A DNA stretch of 64,000 nt from Planctomycetota bacterium (lineage in GTDB: Bacteria > Planctomycetota > Planctomycetia > Pirellulales > Pirellulaceae). The translations under genes and the position numbers were made by a program. How positions within the stretch are numbered: the stretch's first letter is position 1; the number at the start of each line of letters is the position of its first letter. Shown here one piece after another: positions 1-7,615 of this stretch. The stretch covers positions 19,143 to 83,142 of the forward strand of contig VGZA01000022.1 in assembly GCA_016872775.1 (NCBI GenBank), written 5' to 3'. Under the pieces are notes generated by a model. That model was not told where the DNA came from. It did not search any database and saw only the letters and a program-made list of their open reading frames with translations.

Positions 1-464
1 GACCATTCCCATCCCTCGCCGCTCGCCTCGCACCGCTCCCTACCAACCTCACGCAAGCCTGAATTTCCTTTTCTTGTCGACACCGAGTCTCGTACGGACC
101 GTATTCTGGTTTTGAGCATCCGACCGCGAGGCACGAACAAGTTCGCGGCGGAGGCGACACATTTGTCGATCGCGATGCCAGGGAACATTCGAGCCGGGAC
201 GAACGCCCGCCTGGCTCGCGATCGAATTCACACGCCCACCCGGATCGCGAAACTTGTTTCGCCTTTCCGTAACGCGAAACTTGTTTCGCAACCTGCCCTT
301 CGTTCAACCTCACTCGAAAACACATTCACTCGCCACATATATACAACGTATTTCGACCCCCAAAACCGACGCGATTTGGAAAGAATTTTCCCAAATTGTT
401 TGCCGACGCGCATCCGCTCCACACGCTAGCAACACCCAATGCTCTCAATCTGAAAAAAACGATC
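1..464. other. Gene-free region upstream of candidate ncRNA
   Basis: No reading frame here has plausible protein composition. The stretch is more A+T-rich than its surroundings. It holds two tandem copies of a 16-bp palindrome (listed separately), a related short palindrome CGAACAAGTTCG at 134-145, and an imperfect inverted repeat ATTTGGAAA/TTTTCCCAAAT at 374-396 about 70 bp before the promoter of the candidate RNA. The last could be an upstream activator site, which is inference only. Confidence 0.5.
247..289. repeat. Tandem 16-bp palindromes GCGAAACTTGTTTCGC
   Basis: Two identical perfect palindromes, GCGAAACTTGTTTCGC, lie at 247-262 and 274-289, 11 bp apart. Each is a 7-bp stem with a TT centre. 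A third copy is at 806-821 and a related CGAAC-AA-GTTCG palindrome is at 134-145. They could be dimeric-protein binding sites or a small REP-like repeat; nothing in the sequence decides this. Confidence 0.7.
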
Positions 465-493
465 TTGACCCTGAACGATGATTGGCCTATCTT
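465..493 (+). promoter_or_regulatory. Sigma70-type promoter of candidate ncRNA
   Basis: TTGACC at 465-470 and TATCTT at 488-493 are separated by exactly 17 bp, close to the housekeeping sigma consensus. A transcript would start near 499-501, exactly at the base of the first stable hairpin. An A-run (452-459) sits just upstream of the -35 box, in the position of an UP element. Confidence 0.6.
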
Positions 494-498
494 CCGCC

Positions 499-775
499 CC
501 ACGATCAATTTGATCGTGGTGAGTTTATCAAGCAGTCCACGTGGAGGTGTCTGCACTGGAGCGAGTGATTTCGGTCGCTCGTCTCTGCGGACCGCGAGGC
601 GAAACGTTGGCACGGATGCCAACGTCCGCTTCGAAAAAGACCGCGCGGCGCACTTATGATCGAGGATTGACGGTGCGTGCAGGAAGCGCGGAACGTCAGA
701 CCGTCCAATCGCTCCCGGAAAAAGTGGTGTCCTTTGCCCCCCCTAGGACCCATTCGATCCGGGGGCCTTTTTTTT
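499..775 (+). ncRNA. Candidate structured non-coding RNA (~275 nt)
   Basis: This stand-alone unit runs from a good promoter to an intrinsic terminator with no convincing reading frame. Hairpins seen: 499-508 with 510-519 (potential 10-bp stem), GAGCGA 559-564 with TCGCTC 575-580, ACGTTGGCA 604-612 with TGCCAACGT 617-625 closed by a CGGA tetraloop, and GATTGACGGT 665-674 with 700-710 (one bulged C). The next gene is on the other strand, so this is not a leader. It lacks the SRP S-domain core, RNase P P4 signature, tmRNA ends and the end-to-end stem of 6S RNA, so I cannot name it. The promoter, hairpins and terminator are seen; RNA status is inferred. Confidence 0.55.
736..775 (+). terminator. 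Intrinsic terminator of candidate ncRNA
   Basis: GCCCCC (from 736) pairs with GGGGGC (761-766), and GGA/TCC pairs inside. The hairpin is followed by eight T residues (768-775). It is the most canonical rho-independent terminator noticed in the window, and reads on the plus strand. Confidence 0.75.
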
Positions 776-805
776 GCCTCCTCCGCGAAATCTGGTTCGC
801 GTAGT

Positions 806-821
806 GCGAAACTTGTTTCGC
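806..821. repeat. Third copy of 16-bp palindrome
   Basis: GCGAAACTTGTTTCGC again, extended on both sides to GTAGT/GCTAC with one mismatch. A decayed relative (GCGAA...TTCGC) lies just before it at 785-800. It sits between the ncRNA terminator and the 3' end of the NTase-HD gene. Confidence 0.65.
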
Positions 822-835
822 GCTACGGTGCTCGC

Positions 836-1942
836 TCAGATACCGAAAGTGCGATCCAGATCGCGGATATAGTCCAGGGCTTCGTCGATGTCGGGGACCT
901 CTACGCCACAGGCTCGCCCTTCGCGGTCGCAACGGCCAAGGATCAGCAGTTCTTCGTAACTTTCGTTTTCCTGCAGGCGGCGTTTGGCTCGCGCCCCCAG
1001 AGTCCCCGAATAAAGGGCATGCGCTTCCATGTGGTGCTTGATCAGCCATGCAGTTCGCTGCGTGATGAACTCACCCAGCGCCTCCAGTCCCGCTTCCACA
1101 TGCTGCCGGGGCTCGATCGCCTTGCCAACATCGTGCAGCAGCGCCGCGAGCAGCAGTTCCTCGTCGTACGGCACCTGTTCGCGCGCCAACTCGAACACTT
1201 GCAGAGAATGGTACAGCGCGTCACCCTCGGGATGATAACGCGGATCCTGCTTGACGTTCTCCAAAGGAAGAAGCAACGACTCGTAGACGCGAAAGCGGTC
1301 GACCTGCTCTTCGGCGTCACGCAGGCTGGCGTCCAGATCGAGATCGGGGTATTCGCTCGCCAGGCGCTGCTCGAGCTGTGCGATCGACGCCGATTCGATC
1401 GCCTTACCGGTAATCGAACTGCGAAACGCATAACCGATCCAGCTTGTCGCGTAGACGGTCAACTCGATCGGGAAACGGTCGCGAAGGTGGATATGCGTGT
1501 ATATCCGTTCCTCACCTTGCTTGCGGACCCGCTTGTGCTCGACCTCGTGCACCAGCCCCTCCTCCTCCAACGCCGTACGAATCGCTTCCACACTGTCGCA
1601 GAACAGATGCAGGTCGATGTCGGAGCCTTGGCGAATATGCCCGGTGAGAACGCTCCCGATAAGACGGGGTCGGAAGCGACGCAGCAGTCGCATCACGCGC
1701 AGGGCGTCCAGTCGCATGTCGAGCAAATCCCTGGTGCGCTGTTCGCCTTCGTGAAGTCGCGCCAGCATCTGAATCTCGTCGCGGATTTCCGCGTTCGTGG
1801 GGAGATCGGCCGGTTTGACCCATCCTTGGCAGATACGCCTCGCGGCCTTCAGTTTGGCTCGATAATACTCCGACTCCTGTCGGCTGTACATCAAACGAGC
1901 GGCCTCGTAAGTAATCTGACGCCGCAGTTTCGTACCGGTCAT
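836..1942 (-). CDS. Nucleotidyltransferase-HD domain protein
   Basis: A 368-residue protein from the ATG at 1942; the frame stays open further upstream but that extension looks non-coding. An N-terminal helical region is followed by a polymerase-beta-type nucleotidyltransferase domain (GS at 96-97, SDIDL with Asp108 and Asp110, third carboxylate Glu160 in IELTVY). A C-terminal HD domain has His245, His270-Asp271 (LLHDVGK). The arrangement recalls PAP/CCA-adding or GlnD-like enzymes, but the middle does not look like a classical CCA enzyme. Substrate unknown; nucleotide transfer plus phosphohydrolysis is inferred from intact catalytic residues. Confidence 0.8.
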   Translation of the reverse strand: MTGTKLRRQITYEAARLMYSRQESEYYRAKLKAARRICQGWVKPADLPTNAEIRDEIQMLARLHEGEQRTRDLLDMRLDALRVMRLLRRFRPRLIGSVLTGHIRQGSDIDLHLFCDSVEAIRTALEEEGLVHEVEHKRVRKQGEERIYTHIHLRDRFPIELTVYATSWIGYAFRSSITGKAIESASIAQLEQRLASEYPDLDLDASLRDAEEQVDRFRVYESLLLPLENVKQDPRYHPEGDALYHSLQVFELAREQVPYDEELLLAALLHDVGKAIEPRQHVEAGLEALGEFITQRTAWLIKHHMEAHALYSGTLGARAKRRLQENESYEELLILGRCDREGRACGVEVPDIDEALDYIRDLDRTFGI

Positions 1943-2109
1943 GATTGTGCGCCGGGAATGCCCGATCGGCGCGAAGGGCAATGCAAGTAAGAGCCACCAA
2001 AATCGTGGCGTCGACGTTGGATGCGTTGCCGCAAGTATAGGCGCGCGGTCATCCCAGGGCAACCTTGCACCAGCCGACGACCGGATCTCGGGATGCCGGC
2101 CTCGCCGCT

Positions 2110-2376
2110 TCAGCGCCGCGTCCACTGCGTGTAGTTGCGCGACGTGCCGAAATGACGCGACCAATGGTGGCGCGGGCTCACACCGAACCAGCCGTAGGAA
2201 TAGCTCTGCGCGTGCACCTCTTGAGCCTGCCCGGGATAGTACCCGTGTGTCGCCTTAAAAGAAGCACTTGATTTTGGTGTCCGCAGAATCAAGTAGCTGG
2301 GATAATCGCCCCCGCGGAGCGGTGCGTTACCTGCCATCGCAAAAAGGATCAAGGCCGCCAGAATAAGCGTTCGCAC
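2110..2376 (-). CDS. Small secreted planctomycete protein
   Basis: An 88-residue protein starting at GTG 2376, preceded at 6 bp by a strong ribosome-binding site (GGAGGG, 2383-2388), which decides the start. Residues 1-20 form a signal peptide. The rest is rich in Tyr, Ser, Trp and His, with a C-terminal YGWFG...HWSRHFG...NYTQW segment that I recall from small exported proteins of this phylum. Function unknown. It may lie downstream of the NTase-HD gene's promoter region but is not clearly in an operon. Confidence 0.7.
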   Translation of the reverse strand: MRTLILAALILFAMAGNAPLRGGDYPSYLILRTPKSSASFKATHGYYPGQAQEVHAQSYSYGWFGVSPRHHWSRHFGTSRNYTQWTRR

Positions 2377-2620
2377 TTTGCGCCCTCCCCCGGGATTACC
2401 GCGTGCCGTTCGGGACTCGCGGCCAGCCTTCAAGCTAACTCGGCATCCCGCGAAGGCCGACTCCACTTCCCCCAAGCCAAATTGCACCGAAGCGGAAATG
2501 CCCCGTGATGCTGACACGCTGTTTGGGACGTTAAGGCATCGGCGTAGTGAGACTGGAGAAGTTGCGGGACTGGGCGCGCAATCAAGCCGCGGAACCGCTC
2601 GAAGCGACTATTCGTGTTTC

Positions 2621-2643
2621 GGCGGACTGGAAGTCCGCCCTAC
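2621..2643. repeat. REP-like hairpin (GGCGGACT/AGTCCGCC)
   Basis: A perfect 8-bp stem, GGCGGACT/AGTCCGCC, with a 3-nt loop is followed by CTAC. Read on the minus strand it begins GTAGG, as do both hairpins at 45638-45740. It lies about 20 bp beyond the stop of the 2665-3720 gene, a typical REP location. The family resemblance is seen; mobility is inferred. Confidence 0.6.
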
Positions 2644-2664
2644 ATTTTTGGATTGGCCAGAGCG

Positions 2665-3720
2665 CTAGGGCGGGGAATTGGAAGAAAGAGCATCCGCAAG
2701 GAACTGAGCCTGACTCGGCACCAGTTGTTCCAGCGCAAGGCGGTCGATCACGGTGCTGCGATCAAAAACCGCAGACAGCCTTCTCGCGGTCAGGCCGTCG
2801 GACTCGGTGGTCGCGTCGCTGGTGAAGCTGGCGCCGAACAGCGACGCTCCGCCCAGATTGCTGCCGCGCAAGTCGGCGCCGGAAAAATCGCACCCCTCGA
2901 GGTCCGCGTGGTCGAAAACCGCCTCGCGCAGGTCAGCGCCGGCAAATCGCGTGTTCGTCAGATTAGCACGTGAGAAATCAGCGCCGCGCAGGCTACAGTC
3001 CCGGAAATCGGCGTTACGCAACACAGCGTCCACGCATCGTAACCCGTCCAGCTTGTGCGAACGCAGTTCCAGACTGAGCAGATTCTGGCCCGAAAAATCG
3101 AGTCCGGCGAGGAGTTCCCGCAGGCGATGTCGCGGGATCGACGAAACGATGTAGCGCTGTTCGCGCCATGGGTCGGCTTCATTGTGGTAGCCGCACTCCG
3201 CTTCCCAATAGCCAAGCCGGTCCTGGCTCAATACGTCGATTTGCTCCAGCCATTTCAGACTCTTGTAGAAGTATTTGCCGGGCACGATCACACGGATCGG
3301 GCCGCCGTGTTCGATACCGATCGGCTGACCGTCGTGCTCCAGGGCGACCAGCGTCCGCAACTGAACTGCCTCGTCCAGCCGCAGCGACGTACTGTGGCTC
3401 CGTTCGCTTCGCGCTACCAGCGACAGGAATGCCGCTTCCGCGGGAAGCGGTCCGACCTCGTCCAGCAACTCCTGGAGCGGAATCCCGCGGAAACGCATCT
3501 GCAACCGCGACCAGCGCGTCACGCAGTGGATGTCGACTATCATCTCGGTCTGGTGACGATTGCGCAGCGCTTCCAGCGTCCATTCGCGCGGTCGATCCAC
3601 AAGTCCGAAAATCCGCAGCTGCCACGGCCGCTCGGACTCGCGAGGAACTCGTTCACCGACCAATGGCCACTTTCCCGGCGCGGCAAGCTGCTGTCCCGGA
3701 GGCAATCCCATTGCATTCAT
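2665..3720 (-). CDS. Sulfite-oxidase-fold molybdopterin protein fused to pentapeptide repeats
   Basis: A 351-residue protein from the ATG at 3720; upstream in-frame sequence is non-coding in character. Roughly residues 15-190 match the oxidoreductase molybdopterin-binding fold (SUOX/MsrP type): DIHCVTRWS carries the Cys that ligates Mo in this family, followed by GGPIRVIVPGKYFYKSLKW. Roughly residues 205-300 are a pentapeptide-repeat solenoid with many A(D/N)LxX units (ADFSRANLTNTRFAGADL). No export signal is visible, so it looks cytoplasmic, unlike MsrP. The fusion is unusual; the role of the solenoid is unknown. Confidence 0.75.
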   Translation of the reverse strand: MNAMGLPPGQQLAAPGKWPLVGERVPRESERPWQLRIFGLVDRPREWTLEALRNRHQTEMIVDIHCVTRWSRLQMRFRGIPLQELLDEVGPLPAEAAFLSLVARSERSHSTSLRLDEAVQLRTLVALEHDGQPIGIEHGGPIRVIVPGKYFYKSLKWLEQIDVLSQDRLGYWEAECGYHNEADPWREQRYIVSSIPRHRLRELLAGLDFSGQNLLSLELRSHKLDGLRCVDAVLRNADFRDCSLRGADFSRANLTNTRFAGADLREAVFDHADLEGCDFSGADLRGSNLGGASLFGASFTSDATTESDGLTARRLSAVFDRSTVIDRLALEQLVPSQAQFLADALSSNSPP

Positions 3721-3845
3721 CGAGCATTCCAAGGGCGGTTGAAGTCGTGGACACGATTGGACTACGATACGAGATGAACTAGGATACTCGATGCTGTCGC
3801 ATCCGTCCTCCTCGACCGTTCCTGAATCCCGGGAAACAACCTGGC

Positions 3846-4574
3846 ATGGCCGCTGTTCAATTGAGCTGTCCCTGGTGCGCCGGGTTGTTGGAAGTGGACG
3901 CCAGCGCAAGCGGCCTGCAGGTTGCATGCCCCAACTGCTGCGGCGTGATTACCGTTCCCGATCTCAGCGGCGTGGTCGCTGAGGACAGCGGTCCGGTCGA
4001 TGAACCTTCGGCGCCGTCCCCGACCTCGTCGATCATGGTCGACCTGGGGTGCCCTCATTGCGCAGGCATTTTCAAGGTCACGGACTCCATGGAAGGTCAG
4101 CAGGTCGCCTGCCCCCATTGCCAGGGCATCGTGACTGTACCGATGTTGACACAAGCGGCGGTACCCGAGGTCATCGAAGCCGCGCACGAGGAGTTGCCGC
4201 CGGCGGTCACGTCGAATTTGGCTCCCCTGCCCCAGGCTCCGGTCGTCCCGGAGCAACCGACGCCATTTCCCACGCAGCCGACGCCGCCCCTGTCGCCGCC
4301 CCTGTCGCCGCCGTACCAGCCATCGGCCGGGGTGCCCGACTCCCACTCGACCGCGCTCGACCGCCCCGCCGCGGTCGTCATCCCCACCGAGGATGGCGGA
4401 TATGTCGCGTTGCGCGACCCGGTCAAGACGATTGGCCGCCCAGGTCAAGAGATTGAATTGCGGCAACTGAGCCCCGAGGAAAAACGGCAGCGGCGTCGGA
4501 TCACAAACATCATCGTGATCACGGCCTGCATGTTGATTCTGCTCATCACCTTTGTGGTACTCAAGTCACGGTAA
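3846..4574 (+). CDS. Double zinc-ribbon, proline-rich, tail-anchored membrane protein
   Basis: 242 residues. Two CPxC zinc ribbons (CPWC...CPNC near residues 8-30; CPHC...CPHC near 69-92) are followed by a Pro-rich linker with PTPPLSPPLSPP, then a single C-terminal transmembrane helix (IIVITACMLILLITFVVL) ending in KSR. The layout predicts a cytosolic zinc-binding head anchored by its tail. It is divergent from the molybdopterin gene. The protein at 16898-17488 has the same architecture. Function unknown. Confidence 0.75.
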   Translation: MAAVQLSCPWCAGLLEVDASASGLQVACPNCCGVITVPDLSGVVAEDSGPVDEPSAPSPTSSIMVDLGCPHCAGIFKVTDSMEGQQVACPHCQGIVTVPMLTQAAVPEVIEAAHEELPPAVTSNLAPLPQAPVVPEQPTPFPTQPTPPLSPPLSPPYQPSAGVPDSHSTALDRPAAVVIPTEDGGYVALRDPVKTIGRPGQEIELRQLSPEEKRQRRRITNIIVITACMLILLITFVVLKSR

Positions 4575-4662
4575 GCTCGCCTGGGCAGGCTTCGAGCGCT
4601 TCCGCAGGACGGCGAACCGATTCGCATGCACAATCGACCCCGCTATCGGCCCGATGGGGAGA

Positions 4663-5754
4663 TTACGCCGGGCGCGAACCCGACGCGAGCGTCGCTTCCA
4701 ATGCGTCGCCATCAATTCGTGCGATTGGCTGCTGATCGGAAATGCGTTGCGCCGCCGCGAGATCTTTGAATCCCGTCCCTGTCAGAATACAGACGGCCCG
4801 TTGGTCGTTGGTGACGAGCCCCTGGCGCGCGGCATCGATAGCGCCGGCCACGGAAACGGCGGCGGCCGGTTCGCAGAAGATGCCCTCGTGCCGGGCAAGA
4901 TCGGCTTGAACCTGCCAGGCCTGTTCGTCACTCACCGCCACTCCGATACCGCCACTCGCTCGGCACGCGCTGATGGTCGCATCGCCATCGATGACGTTGG
5001 CCACCTGCAGGCCGCTGATTTGAGTGGAACAGGTGACGGAGCGCGCCTGAGGCTGGCCGGTGGTGAGCGGTGTCGAGATCGTGTCATTGCCGATCGGCTG
5101 AACCACATGCACCGACGTGGGAACGCGGTAATCGGCATGCCGGCGCAGGATCTCAAAGCCGCGAGCGACCGCGAGCGCCAATCCGCCACCTCCAGCAGGC
5201 ACGAAGACGTGTCGCGGTACCGCGTCCGCCAATTCAAAACCCAGGGTCATCACACCCGACATTCCGCTCGGGCTGTAGCGGAACGCGCTGATCTGCAACG
5301 CAAACGGGGGCCGTTCCGCCCAGGCGCACAGCAGGCGGAACACTCGATCGGTCGTGGCGGCGTCGACTCCAAACCCACGGACGACAATCAGTCTCGCGCC
5401 GTGCAACATCATTTGCCGCAGTTTTTCCGCAGGCGCTGTTTCGACGATGGCGATCGTGCAGTCCATTCCCGCGGCCGCACAATATGCCGCCAGCGCGGCG
5501 CCGGTATTGCCGCTGGAGGTCGCCAGGCAATGCGAGCGGCCGTCCGCAGCCATTCGGGAAATCGCCGCCGCCGCAAAGCGGTCCTTATAGGAGCCGCTGG
5601 GGTTAGCGCTCTCTAGTTTGAACCAGAGGTCATTCAGCCCGTGGCGAGGGCCGATCCAGCGCGAACGGACGAGCGGCGTGTGACCTTCGCCCAAACTGAT
5701 CCGATGTCCAGGGTCGATCGGATCCAGCCACTGCGACCATTTCCAGATGCTCAT
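4663..5754 (-). CDS. PLP-dependent enzyme, threonine synthase-like (fold type II)
   Basis: 363 residues. The PLP lysine is Lys57 in NPSGSYKDR; SSGNTG (80-85) is the phosphate-binding/substrate loop, and PAGGGG near 185 is the second glycine loop. It resembles short threonine synthases lacking the N-terminal dimer domain, but related fold II enzymes include threonine dehydratases and the EutB-type enzymes of hydroxyectoine breakdown. It is the last gene of a four-gene operon; its start codon overlaps the previous stop as ATGA. Threonine synthase proper is possible, but no homoserine kinase or dehydrogenase is nearby. Confidence 0.8.
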   Translation of the reverse strand: MSIWKWSQWLDPIDPGHRISLGEGHTPLVRSRWIGPRHGLNDLWFKLESANPSGSYKDRFAAAAISRMAADGRSHCLATSSGNTGAALAAYCAAAGMDCTIAIVETAPAEKLRQMMLHGARLIVVRGFGVDAATTDRVFRLLCAWAERPPFALQISAFRYSPSGMSGVMTLGFELADAVPRHVFVPAGGGGLALAVARGFEILRRHADYRVPTSVHVVQPIGNDTISTPLTTGQPQARSVTCSTQISGLQVANVIDGDATISACRASGGIGVAVSDEQAWQVQADLARHEGIFCEPAAAVSVAGAIDAARQGLVTNDQRAVCILTGTGFKDLAAAQRISDQQPIARIDGDALEATLASGSRPA

Positions 5755-6665
5755 GCGACACGCGAATCCAGATCGATGATTACCGCCAGGCTGTCGCCGG
5801 CGCGCACCGTTCGAAATGTGTGCAGAACGATCACCACGCCCGCCTGGGACGCGCGCACGTCGACCGCGTTGTCACCGAGCGGGTCGGTCACCGTCCCCAA
5901 CAGATCCCCAATTCGCACGCAGTTCCCAAGGCACACCGCCGGCTCAAAGAAGCCGGTGGCCGGGGACGGATTGCAGATCTGCATGTGGCCGGCACCGGGA
6001 CGTGTTTCCTCGACGATGTAACACAAGTTGGATTCTGGAATCGGTCGATCGAGCATTCCCAATTCACGCATCACGTTTAAGCAGCCATCCACGTAGGCTG
6101 CGACACCTTCCTCGCTGCAACCACCTCCGCCGAGGTACTCGCAGTAGATCGCCGGCACACGAGCATCGCGAGCGACCGAAAGCGAACGGCCTTCCAGTTT
6201 CGCATCGCTGCCCCAGACCAGAGGCAGATTGAACGCGCGAGCCATCCGCCGCTGCAGTTCGAGAACCGACGTGTCGGGATGCAGCATATATCCCGCCAGC
6301 GGCCAGACCGTCAAGCGCGTTCCGCCGGTATGCAGATCGATATAGAAGTCGCTGTCGCGAATCGCCGCTGCCAGCGCGAACGCCGTCCGCTCCGTCACGG
6401 AGCCGTCCTCGCGGCCGGGACAGGTTCGCGCCAGATCCAGGCCATCCTCGGCGGCCCGGGTACCCAGCAGAAATGCCGCTTCGTTGACCACCGGGATCAG
6501 CGACAGGCGACCGCGCAGTTCGCGCGGCGCCAGTGGTGCGATCCTTTCGAACAGCCGGCGAATCGCCGCCATCGGTTCAAATTCATCACCATGAACTCCG
6601 CCGGTGATCAACAGCCGCGGTCCCGAACGATCGCCGCAAAGCACTCTGGATTGCAATTCGATCAT
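5751..6665 (-). CDS. Succinylglutamate desuccinylase/aspartoacylase-family deacylase
   Basis: 304 residues from ATG 6665, overlapping the upstream stop as ATGA. Zinc ligands His25 and Glu28 (GGVHGDE) and His112 (IDLHTGG) are present; the family DLNRxFPG motif is present as DLARTCPG near residue 77. The family removes acyl groups from amino acids and includes the ectoine-pathway deacetylases DoeB/EutE. Given its neighbours, N-deacylation of an amino-acid intermediate is the best inference; the exact substrate is unknown. Confidence 0.8.
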   Translation of the reverse strand: MIELQSRVLCGDRSGPRLLITGGVHGDEFEPMAAIRRLFERIAPLAPRELRGRLSLIPVVNEAAFLLGTRAAEDGLDLARTCPGREDGSVTERTAFALAAAIRDSDFYIDLHTGGTRLTVWPLAGYMLHPDTSVLELQRRMARAFNLPLVWGSDAKLEGRSLSVARDARVPAIYCEYLGGGGCSEEGVAAYVDGCLNVMRELGMLDRPIPESNLCYIVEETRPGAGHMQICNPSPATGFFEPAVCLGNCVRIGDLLGTVTDPLGDNAVDVRASQAGVVIVLHTFRTVRAGDSLAVIIDLDSRVA

Positions 6666-7615
6666 GTTCCCCCCGCCGCCTGCCGCCGCAACCGCCGCTC
6701 GGCGCCGTCGCGAATCTGGGCCATGACGTCTAACCCAACCCGCCGACTCCAGGCCTCCATCAGGCAACGGTACATCGGCCCGGGCCTGCCGGAACCGATC
6801 GGTACTCCGTTAATCCGTGTCACCGGAAGCAGACAATAGGGTGTACTGGCGAGATAGGCTTCCTCGGCGTTCATCACGCAGTGGGCCTGCATGTCACGTT
6901 CCTGGAACGGAATGCCAAGTTCCGACGCGATCTCGCGCGTCACCGCGCGGCTCACGCCCGGCAGGATATTCCGCGGGCCCGGTGACAACAGACTGCCTCG
7001 TTCCAATGCCAGGAAGTTCGCACCGCTGGTCTCAGTGATATTGCCGTCCAGGTCGAGCAGCAGTGCGACCGCCTGAGGGTCGGCCAGACGAGCCTCCTGG
7101 TCGGCAAGATAATAGTGCATTCGGCTGCGGTACTTCATCTTCGGGTCACAGCATTGCGGCGGAACGTGTCGTGTCGAAGGCGTCACGACGTGCACTCCTT
7201 CGCTCAATCGGGCGCTCCAGAGTTCCCACGGCAACGGGAATGTATGCGCACAAACCGTCGGCGTGGTCCGCGCTGCCCCACCGGCACTTCCCGCATAGGT
7301 CGCGTACTCTCCGGCCGTGACGAAGTGAATCAGACCGAGTTCGTCGTCCATGTCGAGCGATCCCAGGTTGCGTTCAACGAGTTCGCGTGAGATGCGCTGC
7401 AGTTGCTCCTCCGTCATGCCGATGTCAAAGCGGACGTAGCGCAGCGAGCGGAACAGACGCCGGATATGCTCCTCCAGTCGAAACGGAGTGTGCCGGAAAG
7501 TACGCGTCATTTCCGTCACCGTCGCACCCAACACGATGCCGGAATCGTAGATATTCAGCTTGGCCTGCGACGCGGGAACAAAGGTCCCGTTCAAATAGAC
7601 AGTTGGTTCGCTCAA
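6662..7615 (-). CDS. Class IV aminotransferase (IlvE/D-amino-acid transaminase-like)
   Basis: 317 residues. The start codon is TTG at 7615, overlapping the M24 gene's stop (TTGA), which argues for translational coupling. YLNG...F, the PLP lysine (Lys161 by spacing to the LADQEA segment in KMKYRSRMHYYLAD) and ETSGANFLAL are family hallmarks. The fold covers branched-chain, D-amino-acid and aminodeoxychorismate enzymes. Product specificity cannot be read from the sequence. The position between a hydrolase and a deacylase suggests a catabolic amino-acid step. Confidence 0.85.
   Translation of the reverse strand: MSEPTVYLNGTFVPASQAKLNIYDSGIVLGATVTEMTRTFRHTPFRLEEHIRRLFRSLRYVRFDIGMTEEQLQRISRELVERNLGSLDMDDELGLIHFVTAGEYATYAGSAGGAARTTPTVCAHTFPLPWELWSARLSEGVHVVTPSTRHVPPQCCDPKMKYRSRMHYYLADQEARLADPQAVALLLDLDGNITETSGANFLALERGSLLSPGPRNILPGVSRAVTREIASELGIPFQERDMQAHCVMNAEEAYLASTPYCLLPVTRINGVPIGSGRPGPMYRCLMEAWSRRVGLDVMAQIRDGAERRLRRQAAGGT

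Noticed and set aside
741..775. TTCGATCC resembling a tRNA T-loop
   Set aside because: The flanking bases do not form a 5-bp T-stem or an acceptor stem; the context fits a terminator hairpin.
677..1990. Long plus-strand frame (437 codons) opposite the NTase-HD gene
   Set aside because: It runs antisense to a gene with intact catalytic motifs, its composition is unlike a protein, and it crosses the ncRNA terminator.
3846..4466. Second, minus-strand frame over the zinc-ribbon gene
   Set aside because: No motif; the plus frame has two zinc ribbons and a membrane helix.
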